Of a stretch of 64,000 bases of DNA, positions 8,756 to 17,501 are shown one piece after another (position 1 is the stretch's first letter; every line of letters begins with the position of its first letter). A program made the position numbers and the translations under genes. Under the pieces are notes generated by a model. It ran no database searches and was not told the DNA's origin. It was given only the letters and a program-made list of their open reading frames with translations. The DNA comes from Candidatus Flexicrinis affinis. GTDB taxonomy: Bacteria > Chloroflexota > Anaerolineae > Aggregatilineales > Phototrophicaceae. Where the stretch lies: assembly GCA_016716525.1 (NCBI GenBank), contig JADJWE010000001.1:1984001-2048000 (forward strand). The letters run 5' to 3'.

Positions 8756-9370
8756 ATGGGAGCAGGCGTGGAAATCGGCATTCTGGCGCTGCAGGGCGCA
8801 TTCATCGAACACCGGAAGATGATCGAGACTCTGGGCGCGACGGCAAGAGAGGTCCGGTTGCCCGAGCACCTCGACGGCCTGGGCGGCTTGATCATCCCCG
8901 GTGGTGAAAGCACGACCATCGGGAAGCTAGCAGTTAGCTACGGGCTGATTGGCCCGCTGCGCGACTTTGCGCTGAACAAGCCGACGTGGGGCACATGCGC
9001 CGGCATGATCTTTCTCGCCAAGGACATCGGCGGCGACCGCCAGCCCCTGCTCGGCGTCATGGACTTACGAGTCAACCGCAACGCGTTCGGGCGGCAGATT
9101 GACAGCTTCGAGCGCGATCTCGATATCGCCGGCATCGAAGGCGGCCCCTTCCACGCCATCTTTATCCGCGCCCCGGTCGCAACGTCCGCGGGCACGGGCG
9201 TCGACGTGATGGCACGGTTGGACGACGGCTCGATTGTCGCCGCCCGGCAAGGGCATCTGCTGGCGACGGCGTTCCATCCCGAACTGTCCGGCGATTCCCG
9301 CGTTCACCAATTCTTCCTTGAGCTCGTGGCCTCGACGCGTGAGTCGAATCTTCGTCGCGATGTAGGCTAG
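8756..9370 (+). CDS. pdxT: pyridoxal 5'-phosphate synthase glutaminase subunit
   Basis: Glutaminase that releases ammonia from glutamine and passes it to PdxS for direct synthesis of pyridoxal phosphate. 204 residues. The class I amidotransferase triad is complete: C81 in WGTCAGM, H174 and E176 in FHPEL. GILALQGAFIEH at the N-terminus and IIPGGEST (46-53) are diagnostic for PdxT. The ATG at 8756 has AGGGAGA 9 bases upstream. The partner pdxS is not adjacent; in most bacteria the two are neighbours, so here pdxS should be elsewhere in the genome. Confidence 0.95.
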   Translation: MGAGVEIGILALQGAFIEHRKMIETLGATAREVRLPEHLDGLGGLIIPGGESTTIGKLAVSYGLIGPLRDFALNKPTWGTCAGMIFLAKDIGGDRQPLLGVMDLRVNRNAFGRQIDSFERDLDIAGIEGGPFHAIFIRAPVATSAGTGVDVMARLDDGSIVAARQGHLLATAFHPELSGDSRVHQFFLELVASTRESNLRRDVG

Positions 9371-9429
9371 ACAGAACAGACGGATTGGTTAAAATACCGC
9401 GCGACCAGGGAACAGGTGTGGGGACTGCC

Positions 9430-9741
9430 ATGCTCGACGAAATCTTCCACAGCACGGGCCTGCCCGTCATGATCGAAGACGACCTCGGGGACGATCTCGA
9501 AGACGACGAACCGTTGGCCGACGACGACGAACTGCTCGACGATGACGAGGATTTCGACGAAGAGGACGACGACGATCTCGTTAACCTCGACTTGATCTTC
9601 AGCGTCGACGAAGACCCGGACGAAGAAGGGTACGACGAGTTCGACGACGAAGACGATGACATCGACTTGTACGGCGATGACGACGAGGAAGAGGACGAAG
9701 AGGACGAAGAGGACTTCTACGAGGACGACACCGACTTCTAG
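9430..9741 (+). CDS. extremely acidic low-complexity protein, unknown
   Basis: A 103-residue protein with 60 Asp/Glu residues and no Lys or Arg, giving a net charge near -60. The first 16 residues (MLDEIFHSTGLPVMIE) are nearly normal; the rest is acidic runs broken by hydrophobic islands (LVNLDLIFSV). The ATG at 9430 follows GGGGA; TTG at 9385 or GTG at 9418 would lengthen it slightly. It lies 59 bp after pdxT in the same direction. The pattern recalls the acidic tail of RNA polymerase delta subunit or DNA-mimic proteins, but no folded domain of those families is seen. The reading frame is uninterrupted and codons vary (GAC, GAT, GAA, GAG), which favours a real gene. Confidence 0.7.
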   Translation: MLDEIFHSTGLPVMIEDDLGDDLEDDEPLADDDELLDDDEDFDEEDDDDLVNLDLIFSVDEDPDEEGYDEFDDEDDDIDLYGDDDEEEDEEDEEDFYEDDTDF

Positions 9742-9772
9742 GTCGCGACCTCCCCGATCCGGCTAACGCCCC

Positions 9773-11170
9773 CTACGCCGGGAAGATCTTGCCCGGGTTG
9801 AGAATCCCGTTCGGGTCGAGCGTGTGCTTGATCTGGCGCATGACGTCGAGCGATGCGCCGTGTTCGCGCACCATGTGATGCACTTTTCCGACTCCCACAC
9901 CGTGCTCACCGGTCGCGGTGCCACCCAGCTCGATGGCCTTCTGCACGATCAGGTCGTTTACGTGGCTCGCCCTGGCGAACTCGGCCTCATCCTTGTACGG
10001 GAACTCGCAGTGGATGTTGCCGTCGCCTGCGTGCCCCTTCATGAATGCCTTGATCCCCGCCTCTGCGATGGCGTCGTCGGCAAACCCGATCAGGTCGGGA
10101 TAGGCGCTGATCGGCACGGCTACGTCGCCGATGTAGATTTCCTGCCCCGGGTGAAGCCGCTGCAGCAGTTCATAAGCATGATGCCGTGCGTTCCAGAGCT
10201 TGGTGCGTTCGGCGTTGTCAGTCGTCGTTTTGATGCGCGTCGCACCCAGCTCTTCACAGATCTCCTTAACCTGCTCCAAACCGAAATCAAGCGCTTCCGG
10301 CAGCACGGCATGGAACTCCATGAACAGAGTCGGCGCTTCCTCAAGGTCGACGCCGTTGTGGTCGCGCAGAAGCGCGGACTGTTTTGCGTCGATGAACTCA
10401 AGCGCAGCAGGGTCAAGACCGCTCCCGCGCACTGCCACCACGGCCTCGATCGCCGTTTCGACACTCGGGAACGACGCGACGACCGCACTCATCAAGCTGG
10501 GGACAGGCACAAGTTTGAGCGTCGCCTCGGTGATGATGCCCAGCGTCCCTTCGCTGCCGACGAAAAGGTGCAGCAGGTCATAACCCGACGCCTGCTTGAT
10601 CGACCGCGAGCCGACGGTGATGATCCGACCATCGGCCAGCACGACCTGCATCTTGAGCACGTTGTCTTTGGTCGCGCCGTACTTGACCGTGCGAATGCCG
10701 GCGGCGTTGTTCGCGAGCATGCCGCCAACGGTCGCGTTCGCGCCCGGGTCGGGCGGGAAGAACAAGCCGTAGCGTGCTAGCTGCGCGTTTAGGTCTTTAT
10801 GGCCGATCCCCGGCTGAACCGTGACTTGAAAGTCGTCAACATGTACCTCCACGATCCCGGTCATACGCTCGAAGCTAAACGAAATACCGCCGAAACGTGC
10901 CAGCGGATTGCCTTCCAGAGACGTGCCGACGCCCCACGGCGTAACCGGGATGCGGTGTTGGTCGCAGTAGGCCATCACACGGCTGACCTGCTCGGCATCA
11001 GTCGCAAAGATCACCGCTTCGGCGTTGCCTGCGGGATGACGCGACGAATCGCGGTTGTGCAGGTCGAGCATGGCCTGTGCGGTCGTTACGTTATCTGCAC
11101 CGGCAAGGCCGCGCAGCGCTTCAAGGTGAGTGTCGGTGACACGTGTAAACGTCACAGGCTCGGCGATCAT
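9773..11170 (-). CDS. FAD-binding oxidase, GlcD / D-lactate dehydrogenase type
   Basis: A 465-residue flavoprotein of the glycolate oxidase GlcD / D-lactate dehydrogenase family, oxidising a 2-hydroxy acid to a 2-oxo acid. The FAD_binding_4 (PCMH) domain occupies about residues 45-220, with TPWGVGTSLEGNPLA, QPGIGHKDL and NATVGGMLANNAAG. The C-terminal FAD-oxidase_C domain ends with HAGDGNIH and the family signature TGEHGVGVGKVHHM. The usual GlcE and GlcF partners are not next to it. It is preceded by only 3 bp by the alginate-lyase-like gene, so the two are probably co-transcribed. Confidence 0.92.
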   Translation of the reverse strand: MIAEPVTFTRVTDTHLEALRGLAGADNVTTAQAMLDLHNRDSSRHPAGNAEAVIFATDAEQVSRVMAYCDQHRIPVTPWGVGTSLEGNPLARFGGISFSFERMTGIVEVHVDDFQVTVQPGIGHKDLNAQLARYGLFFPPDPGANATVGGMLANNAAGIRTVKYGATKDNVLKMQVVLADGRIITVGSRSIKQASGYDLLHLFVGSEGTLGIITEATLKLVPVPSLMSAVVASFPSVETAIEAVVAVRGSGLDPAALEFIDAKQSALLRDHNGVDLEEAPTLFMEFHAVLPEALDFGLEQVKEICEELGATRIKTTTDNAERTKLWNARHHAYELLQRLHPGQEIYIGDVAVPISAYPDLIGFADDAIAEAGIKAFMKGHAGDGNIHCEFPYKDEAEFARASHVNDLIVQKAIELGGTATGEHGVGVGKVHHMVREHGASLDVMRQIKHTLDPNGILNPGKIFPA

Positions 11171-11173
11171 GGT

Positions 11174-12121
11174 TCACCTCCTGAACAGGCCGCGCCGGGC
11201 AACCGGCACGACCGCGTGCGTCAACGAGACCGGCCCGCCGCCCCATGCGTCGTATACCGGCCTAACTTCGTCTAGGATGAGTTTCACTGCGCGTACGGTG
11301 CCGCCGTTCTTGCGGTTGACCATTTCGAGGAAGGCCGCGTGCTCCCTGAACTGCGCCTTCACCAAGTCAGGTTGCAGTCCATCGAACCACGGCCATTTCT
11401 CGGGATAGTAGAAGTAGTACAGCGGGTAGAGTGCCGCGGTCATCACGCTGACCCCTCGCCGCTCGTACGCCCACAGGTCGACGCCCGCCTGCGCTGCAAT
11501 CTCCGCGGCAAGTACAAGGCCATGCACCGCCGAAACCGTGCGCGTCAGCGTGCCCTCATCGCGCGGTTCGACAATCGCGCCGATGTATCCATGAGGCTGG
11601 ATGGAATCTACGATGCGCTGGAGGCTGTCTGCGCCAGTGGTGAATACCGGCTCACGATCCAGTACGACTCCAGCAGCGAGGTTGACTGCAGCGAGCCACG
11701 CGCGTTCGTGAATCGCGGGCTGCACCAACCGGTCATTGAGTGCGGACACGCGTTCGTGCCAATAGTCGATGATCGAGGCGCGCGCCAGGTCCGACATCGA
11801 CTGGTGGTCCCGGACGCACTCGAAGGCCTGCGCAAACCCGATCGCGCGGCGGCACCCGTCGATCAGCGGCAGGTCCGAGTCATTGGTTCGGATCGCATCA
11901 CCTGCAAGAACGGCAGCAGCACGGGCGGCCGCGGCGGCATCGCCCGTCAGCCGCCAGCTTACCGCGTCAACGACGGCCTGCCGCAGCGGGTCGGGTGCCG
12001 TTTGCCCAAGCAGCGACTCAAACGCCGACCAAGCCTCGGCGAGTTCCGGTGTGGACTGCCGCTCGCGCGCTTGCGCAGCTTCTGTGGGTGAGAATGTCAG
12101 GCCGAAGTGGTGGACGATCAT
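11174..12121 (-). CDS. alginate lyase-like / (alpha/alpha) toroid protein
   Basis: 315 residues, mostly helical, with no signal peptide. The central part (VSAVHGLVLAAEIAAQAGVD, then YERRGVSVMTAALYPLYYFYYPEKW) resembles the helical core of the alginate lyase family (PF05426), where similar sentences hold substrate-binding Tyr and His residues. The usual NNH motif is not clear. The first gene of a two-gene unit with the FAD oxidase (3-bp gap), which might suggest joint use of a uronic or hydroxy acid; that link is inference. Family call moderate; activity not established. Confidence 0.5.
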   Translation of the reverse strand: MIVHHFGLTFSPTEAAQARERQSTPELAEAWSAFESLLGQTAPDPLRQAVVDAVSWRLTGDAAAAARAAAVLAGDAIRTNDSDLPLIDGCRRAIGFAQAFECVRDHQSMSDLARASIIDYWHERVSALNDRLVQPAIHERAWLAAVNLAAGVVLDREPVFTTGADSLQRIVDSIQPHGYIGAIVEPRDEGTLTRTVSAVHGLVLAAEIAAQAGVDLWAYERRGVSVMTAALYPLYYFYYPEKWPWFDGLQPDLVKAQFREHAAFLEMVNRKNGGTVRAVKLILDEVRPVYDAWGGGPVSLTHAVVPVARRGLFRR

Positions 12122-12204
12122 CTGAGGATCATTTTTACTGAATCGGTGAAAGAGATGTTACACTGACCGCATCTGAATTGCGTTCGGCTCAGTGTCCGCG
12201 ACTT

Positions 12205-12807
12205 ATGGCGCAGCAAAGCAACCGAAAAACGCCGCTCGATCCACGGCAAACATTAGACCACATCCGGCACAAGATGGAAACCCTTGCCGGAGACTTTGCC
12301 GAGGGAAAAATCAATAAGGATCAGTTCAACGCCGTCTACCATCATTACGCGCAGCAGATGGAGATTGTGCAGCGCCTGATCGAAAAGGACCCTGAAAGCG
12401 ACGCGTGGCGCAAGGCCGCTGCCCCGGGCGTGACCGAATTCCTCAAAGAGGAGTTTCGCCCCGGCGTCATGCTGTGCGCGACACTGCGTCTCAAAGAGGA
12501 CAAGCCGCTTTACATCGAGGGCAAAGTAACGCCCGATGTCGCGCGTGCAATCTACAGCGCCTTCAAGACCCTGCGATCCAGTGGCAAAATCGGCCTCGTA
12601 AGCCGCGAAATCGTCAACGGTTGGCTGGTCGCGTTTGTCGGCGATCTGGCTGTGACGCTGGTCGTATTTACCGGCGAACCTACGGCCGAGCAAGTGCGCC
12701 GCGTCGAAGACATTCATCGCGTGTTCGAACGGGCCAACGGAATCGCGCTGCGCACCAACGCGCCGGTCCACCGCTACGTGTTCCCGCAGCGCTCGCTGTC
12801 GAGTTGA
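12205..12807 (+). CDS. hypothetical protein, two-part helical + alpha/beta
   Basis: 200 residues from the ATG at 12205. Residues 10-62 are a charged helical region (LDHIRHKMETLAGDFAEGKI, YHHYAQQMEIVQRLIEKDP) that looks like a short-oligomerisation motif. Residues 75-190 are an alpha/beta region (VSREIVNGWLVAFVGDLAVT, LVVFTGEPTAEQ). The alternation of strands and helices is compatible with a roadblock/LC7-like fold, but I cannot assign the family. A possible promoter, TTTACT then TTACAC at 18 bp, lies at 12134-12163. Soluble, cytoplasmic. Confidence 0.75.
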   Translation: MAQQSNRKTPLDPRQTLDHIRHKMETLAGDFAEGKINKDQFNAVYHHYAQQMEIVQRLIEKDPESDAWRKAAAPGVTEFLKEEFRPGVMLCATLRLKEDKPLYIEGKVTPDVARAIYSAFKTLRSSGKIGLVSREIVNGWLVAFVGDLAVTLVVFTGEPTAEQVRRVEDIHRVFERANGIALRTNAPVHRYVFPQRSLSS

Positions 12808-12868
12808 CCCGCCGCACGCCGTCCCCTACAATGGCGGCCTTACATTGCATTCGGAAGTGAATCCATCG

Positions 12869-13600
12869 ATGCCATCGCATCTCGCCGCCCAGCGCGGCGA
12901 ACCGAGCTATGTTTGGCGCGCGGGTCAGGAACGCCGGCTCAACATGGTCGCCAAGTGGTCGAAGCTCGACGGCACGACGATCCTCGTCGACGGCTGCGGA
13001 GTCGGCATGTACAGCACCGAGTTCGTCAAGCGGTTCTCGCCGGACGTTCATGCCATGGACATCGAGCTGGAGCGGGTCGCTGAGGCCCGCGACGGGACGC
13101 CTCACGCGGTTGTCAGCACGGCGGAGAACCTGCCCTACCCGGACGACGCGTTCGACACCGTGTACTCGCACGAGGTCATCGAACACGTTGCCGACGATCG
13201 CGCTGCCGTGCTCGAAATGGTGCGCGTAGCGCGCCCCGGCGGTCGCATCGTGATCTTCTGCCCGAACCGCTGGTACCCGTTCGAGACGCACGGCCACTAC
13301 TGGCGCGGGCAATATCATTTCGGCAACACGCCGCTGATCAATTACCTGCCCGACGTGCTTCGTAACCGGCTTGCCCCGCATGTTAAGGCGTATACCAAGC
13401 GCGGCCTGCTCCGCTTGTTTGCCGGCACGCCCACAAACGTCGTGCATCATCGACGTGTATACGGCGGATACGACAACATCATTGCGCGATTGGGCCGCCC
13501 GGCGCAGGTCATCCGCGATCTACTCTACCGATTCGAAGGCACGCCGCTCGACACCTTCGGGCTGTCGCACTTTCTGGTCGTCGAGAAACGCGCGCGCTAA
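12869..13600 (+). CDS. class I SAM-dependent methyltransferase
   Basis: 243 residues with a Methyltransf_11 domain at about residues 35-140. Motif I is ILVDGCGVGMYSTEFVKRF, the acidic SAM ribose contact is in VHAMDIE, and motif IV/V is LPYPDDAFDTVYSHEVIEHV followed by RVARPGGRIVIFCPN. The ATG at 12869 is preceded by GGAAGTG. A C-terminal extension of about 90 residues with aromatic and basic residues probably determines the substrate, which is not known; UbiE-like quinone and glycan methyltransferases have a similar shape. Convergent with apt. Confidence 0.88.
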   Translation: MPSHLAAQRGEPSYVWRAGQERRLNMVAKWSKLDGTTILVDGCGVGMYSTEFVKRFSPDVHAMDIELERVAEARDGTPHAVVSTAENLPYPDDAFDTVYSHEVIEHVADDRAAVLEMVRVARPGGRIVIFCPNRWYPFETHGHYWRGQYHFGNTPLINYLPDVLRNRLAPHVKAYTKRGLLRLFAGTPTNVVHHRRVYGGYDNIIARLGRPAQVIRDLLYRFEGTPLDTFGLSHFLVVEKRAR

Positions 13601-13684
13601 ACCACCGCTCGAATGCCCTTCGCGGAGCTACGTGAGCAACTTGGCGTGGCGCTTACTCAGCATTCAGCGCGTTCGACTGCGTAC

Positions 13685-14242
13685 TTAGCCCTGTCCGTCT
13701 ATAAACACGGGCAGGTGGCCCAGCGCAATCACGCCGGTCCACTTGGCGCGATCGCCTTCGGTAAAGATCGCCGCATCGGCCACGACCGCGGCGCCGGCCT
13801 TGCCCATGATCAGCCGCATGCCTTGCAGCGTCGATCCGGTCGAGATCACGTCGTCCAACAGCACGACCTTCTTCCCGGAGACCAGCGCGCGATCCTTTTC
13901 ATCGAGAAAGAGCGTTTGTGGCGCCCCGGTCGTGATACTTAGCGTCTCGCTCTTGAGCGCATCGCCCATGTACGGTTTGTACGACTTTCGTAGGACGATG
14001 TAGGGCAGGCCGGTGACGCTGCTGACGGCGTGTGCCAGTGGGATCGCCTTGGCCTCGGCCGTAACGATAACGTCGGCCCCTGTGCCGGTCACGTGCGGCG
14101 CCAACTCCGTCGCTGCCGCGTTGACCAGCTCGGTGTCGCCGAGAATGTTGAGAATCGCGATCCGCACCCCCGGCTTGATCTCGAAGAGTCGCAGATCACG
14201 TTTGACGCCCGCAATGCTAACCGGCAGAGTCTCGTGGGTCAT
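13685..14242 (-). CDS. apt: adenine/purine phosphoribosyltransferase
   Basis: 185 residues of the type I phosphoribosyltransferase family. The PRPP-binding loop VVLLDDVISTGST is at residues 126-138 and the PPi loop is near TAEAKAIPLA (61-70). VLRKSYKPYMG (83-93) is the flexible-hood region typical of Apt proteins. It should salvage adenine (or another purine) to the nucleotide. Its ATG shares one base with the TAA stop of the upstream VWA-FHA gene, so it is translationally coupled to it. This is an odd partner for a salvage enzyme. Adenine is the most likely base; xanthine or guanine cannot be excluded. Confidence 0.85.
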   Translation of the reverse strand: MTHETLPVSIAGVKRDLRLFEIKPGVRIAILNILGDTELVNAAATELAPHVTGTGADVIVTAEAKAIPLAHAVSSVTGLPYIVLRKSYKPYMGDALKSETLSITTGAPQTLFLDEKDRALVSGKKVVLLDDVISTGSTLQGMRLIMGKAGAAVVADAAIFTEGDRAKWTGVIALGHLPVFIDGQG

Positions 14243-15894
14243 TACTGCTCCGTGCTTCCGTCGTGAAATACAATTTTCGCTTCGCCGATGTGGACGATGT
14301 CGCCAGCGCGAATCGGATGGCGGCCGCTCAACGCCGTTCCATTGACAATCGTGCCATTGGTGCTGCCGGTATCTTCAAGCCAGTAGATTTCGCCTTCGCG
14401 CCGCAGCACGCAGTGAAAGCGCGATACACCGCGCTCGTCCACGACGATGGTATTCTCGACCGCTCGACCAAAGTGCATTTCGTCGCCTTCGACCGGATAA
14501 TCGCGGCCACCGTAATGGACAAATCGCGGCGAACCGCGCTGCGGCTTGGTGTCCACTTCCTTCGCGCTCTTGGTAGGCGGCGGACCGTCCGGTGTGCTCA
14601 TTCGCTGGCGCAGGACGACCGTCTCGCCGTGACGGCTGGTCATCGTGTAATGCGCCTGAGACGCCATTGATTTCCGGTGGCGCAGGAACTCCGGTGAACG
14701 CACCGAGTCCGCCGACGTCTTGCTCAGTTCCTCGGCCTGCTTGGAAAGTGAATTCTTCTCGTCCTCAAGGACGGGCGCGTCTGCCACGCTGGACTCGTCG
14801 ATCTCGGCGATCACGGCTTCCAGCACTTGCGACGCTTCGCTGAACTTGCCGTGGTCCGCCAATTCGACCGCCCGCCGGCGTGCATGAGCAGCCTTCAGCA
14901 GCATCACCTGCTCGACCACCTGCGAATTCGATTCGCGGCCTTCCGTAATTGCGTCCGCTTGGATGGTGATGGTGATTTCGCGCTTGATCTCCTCGCGCGT
15001 GACGCCGGAGTCCGTGAGCTTGTCATACGTAATCGTCAGCGCTGCCGCGCGCTGCGGTCCTGCCTGTTCAAAACCCGGCAGTTCGAGCTCTAGCACCAGT
15101 GCCTTGATCTCGTCTCCGAACACGTCGCCGAGCCGGAACGTCTTGCCTGTCGTGCCGGGTTCTTCGGCATAGGCGTTCATCTGCCGGATCGACGCCGGGG
15201 CTACTCCAGCAACACGAATCGCCATGTTCTGCCCGACAAGCTTGAGCAGGCCGGTCAACTCCTCGTTGAGGATGGTCGGCATCGCTTCGGGGCTTTCGAT
15301 ATAGTAGTATGCCCCGCCGCCCGCGTTGGCCAAGCTGATCAACAGTTCCTCGTTGAAGTCGTCACCGAGGCCCATCGTCGTGGTGCTCACGCCTTCGCCA
15401 TACTTCTGCGTGGCGAACGCCACCAATTTGGAGCTGTCGGTCACGCCTCGATTCGCCAACCCGTCTGAGATCAGGATCACGCGATTGGTTTGGGACTTGT
15501 CGAGGTTCTGCGCCACGAAATTGACGCCCTGCAGCCACCCACCGCTCAGGTTCGTCGCCCCGCTGGGCGTGATTCTGCTGATCTGCTGGTTAATGATGTC
15601 CTTGCGCTGCACCTTCTCCGGGTTCAGCAGCGTGTCGACAAGATCGTTATAGAGCACGACCGACAGCGTATCGGCGGCGCCGAGGTTCTGCACCAGCATC
15701 TGCGCCGCGCGCCGCGTATAGTCGATCTTCGGCCCGGCCATCGATCCGCTGCGGTCGATCACAAGGCTCAAGTTAAGCGGACGCCTGCGCGCTTCGCCTG
15801 TGGCGCTTTCAGCCTTGATCAGCACCATCAAGTAGACGTGCAGCGGTTTGCCTGCCGGGAAGGTATCGAACTCGAGCGCGGTATCGATCTGCAT
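14242..15894 (-). CDS. VWA domain protein with C-terminal FHA domain
   Basis: 550 residues. A von Willebrand A domain begins near residue 40 with an intact metal-ion-dependent adhesion site: D47-x-S49-x-S51 (IDRSGSM), T114 (SGATNL) and D144 (LISDG). A beta/helical region follows (about 220-400). Residues 470-545 form a forkhead-associated domain (MHFGRAVENTIVVDE, GVSRFHCVL, LEDTGSTNGT) that should bind phospho-threonine. No signal peptide or TM helix is seen, so it acts in the cytoplasm. This suggests assembly controlled by a Ser/Thr kinase, but no kinase is in the window. A perfect TATAAT at 15926-15931 on the minus strand lacks a clear -35. Confidence 0.92.
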   Translation of the reverse strand: MQIDTALEFDTFPAGKPLHVYLMVLIKAESATGEARRRPLNLSLVIDRSGSMAGPKIDYTRRAAQMLVQNLGAADTLSVVLYNDLVDTLLNPEKVQRKDIINQQISRITPSGATNLSGGWLQGVNFVAQNLDKSQTNRVILISDGLANRGVTDSSKLVAFATQKYGEGVSTTTMGLGDDFNEELLISLANAGGGAYYYIESPEAMPTILNEELTGLLKLVGQNMAIRVAGVAPASIRQMNAYAEEPGTTGKTFRLGDVFGDEIKALVLELELPGFEQAGPQRAAALTITYDKLTDSGVTREEIKREITITIQADAITEGRESNSQVVEQVMLLKAAHARRRAVELADHGKFSEASQVLEAVIAEIDESSVADAPVLEDEKNSLSKQAEELSKTSADSVRSPEFLRHRKSMASQAHYTMTSRHGETVVLRQRMSTPDGPPPTKSAKEVDTKPQRGSPRFVHYGGRDYPVEGDEMHFGRAVENTIVVDERGVSRFHCVLRREGEIYWLEDTGSTNGTIVNGTALSGRHPIRAGDIVHIGEAKIVFHDGSTEQ

Positions 15895-15939
15895 GGTGCG
15901 GATCCCTCAACGACTGCCTGTAAACATTATAACGGGGCT

Positions 15940-17403
15940 TCAGAGCACAGGCCGCCGGGTGTGGAAATCGGTCGACTCCTGATAGACATGCCCGACGCGC
16001 AGCACCGCCGATTCGCCAAGCGCCGGCCCGAGCAGCTGCATACCGATCGGCAGCCCGGCCCGATCGAAACCACACGGCACGTTCAAGCCGCACACGCCGC
16101 CCAAGTTGGCCGAGATCGTCAGTACGTCAGCCAGATACATCGCCAGCGGGTCCTCGGTGTTCTCGCCGAGCTTGAAGGCCGTCGTAGGAGACGTAGCCGA
16201 CACCAGCACGTCAACCTGCTCGAAGGCCAAATCGAAATCGCGCTTGATGAGCGTACGTACCTGCGAGGCTTTTCCGTAGAACGCGTCGTAGTAGCCGGCG
16301 CTCAACGCATAGGTTCCGAGCATGATGCGCCGCTTGACCTCAGCGCCGAACAAGGCGCGCGTTCGCCGGTAGTTGTCCCACATATCGCCGGTCTCGACGC
16401 GCTTGCCGAAGCGAACACCGTCGAAACGCGCCAGATTGGTGCTGGCCTCGCTGGTCGCCAGCAGGTAATAGACCGGCAGGCTGTACTGGGTGTGCGGTAG
16501 GCTGACCTCGACGATCGTCGCGCCGAGCGATTCGAGGTGCGCGATTGCCGCGCGGATCGCCGCTTCGACATCAGGCTGCATGCCCGCGACGAAGTACTCT
16601 TTGGGCACACCAACGCGCACGCCATCGAGCCGTGCGCCCCCAGCCGTCATGTCAGCCAGATAGTCCGGTATCGCCGCGGGTTGGCTCGTGCCGTCGCGCG
16701 GGTCGTGTCCGGCGATCACCTGCAACAAACGCGCCGCGTCCTCGACGGTGCGCGTCATCGGCCCAGCTTGGTCGAGCGAAGAACCGAACGCGATCAGCCC
16801 GTAGCGGCTCACCCGTCCGTAGCTCGGCTTGAGCGCGGTGATCCCGCACAACGAACCGGGTTGGCGGATGCTGCCGCCGGTATCCGTGCCGAGCGTGCCG
16901 GCAGCCAATCCGGCCGCGACCGCCGCCGCGCTGCCGCCACTGCTGCCGCCGGGGACTCTTTCCGTATCCCACGGGTTACGCGTCACGCCGAAGGCCGAAT
17001 TCTCGGTCGACGAGCCCATCGCAAACTCATCCATGTTGAGCTTGCCGAGCATCACCATGCCGGCGCGATACAGCCGCTCGACCACCGTGGCGTCGAAGAT
17101 GGGCACGTAGCCTTCCAAAATCTTCGAGGCACAGGTCGTTTCGACCCCGCGCGTGGACAGCACGTCCTTTATTCCGAGCGGTACACCGAGCAGCGGCGCG
17201 TCCTCGCCTGCCGCCCGGCGCTGGTCGGCCCGACGGGCATCTTCGAGCGCGCGCTCCGGTGTCACAGTAATGTACGCGTGGATGGTCGGCTCAAGCCGCT
17301 CGATCCGGTCAAGAAAAGCCTGCGTCAATTCAACGCTGGAGAACTGGCGGTCACGCATACCGGCCAGCATCTCACCAATCGTCAGCGCGGTAATGTCGGT
17401 CAT
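15940..17403 (-). CDS. gatA: aspartyl/glutamyl-tRNA amidotransferase subunit A
   Basis: Amidase subunit of GatCAB, which converts misacylated Glu-tRNA(Gln) and/or Asp-tRNA(Asn) to the correct species, drawing ammonia from glutamine. 487 residues, normal length. The Ser-cisSer-Lys triad is complete: K79 (LGIKDVLS), S154 (PGGSSGGS) and S178 (DTGGSIRQP). These are the same numbers as in the well-studied bacterial GatA. gatB and gatC are not adjacent. A TATACT hexamer sits upstream at 17442-17447 on the minus strand. Its own upstream gap holds the GGGATA repeat cluster. Confidence 0.96.
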   Translation of the reverse strand: MTDITALTIGEMLAGMRDRQFSSVELTQAFLDRIERLEPTIHAYITVTPERALEDARRADQRRAAGEDAPLLGVPLGIKDVLSTRGVETTCASKILEGYVPIFDATVVERLYRAGMVMLGKLNMDEFAMGSSTENSAFGVTRNPWDTERVPGGSSGGSAAAVAAGLAAGTLGTDTGGSIRQPGSLCGITALKPSYGRVSRYGLIAFGSSLDQAGPMTRTVEDAARLLQVIAGHDPRDGTSQPAAIPDYLADMTAGGARLDGVRVGVPKEYFVAGMQPDVEAAIRAAIAHLESLGATIVEVSLPHTQYSLPVYYLLATSEASTNLARFDGVRFGKRVETGDMWDNYRRTRALFGAEVKRRIMLGTYALSAGYYDAFYGKASQVRTLIKRDFDLAFEQVDVLVSATSPTTAFKLGENTEDPLAMYLADVLTISANLGGVCGLNVPCGFDRAGLPIGMQLLGPALGESAVLRVGHVYQESTDFHTRRPVL

Positions 17404-17501
17404 GGAGTTCCTTCGTCAGGTGGGTGCCTCACGCCGCGGTCAGTATAGCACAGGCGGCCTCGGCCACGGCGAACAAATACGACAAGGCAGCGCAGTTCGG
17501 T

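Noticed and set aside
9741..9750. GGTCGCGACC palindrome at the end of the acidic protein gene
   Set aside because: A 10-bp palindrome without loop or T tract; likely chance in GC-rich sequence.
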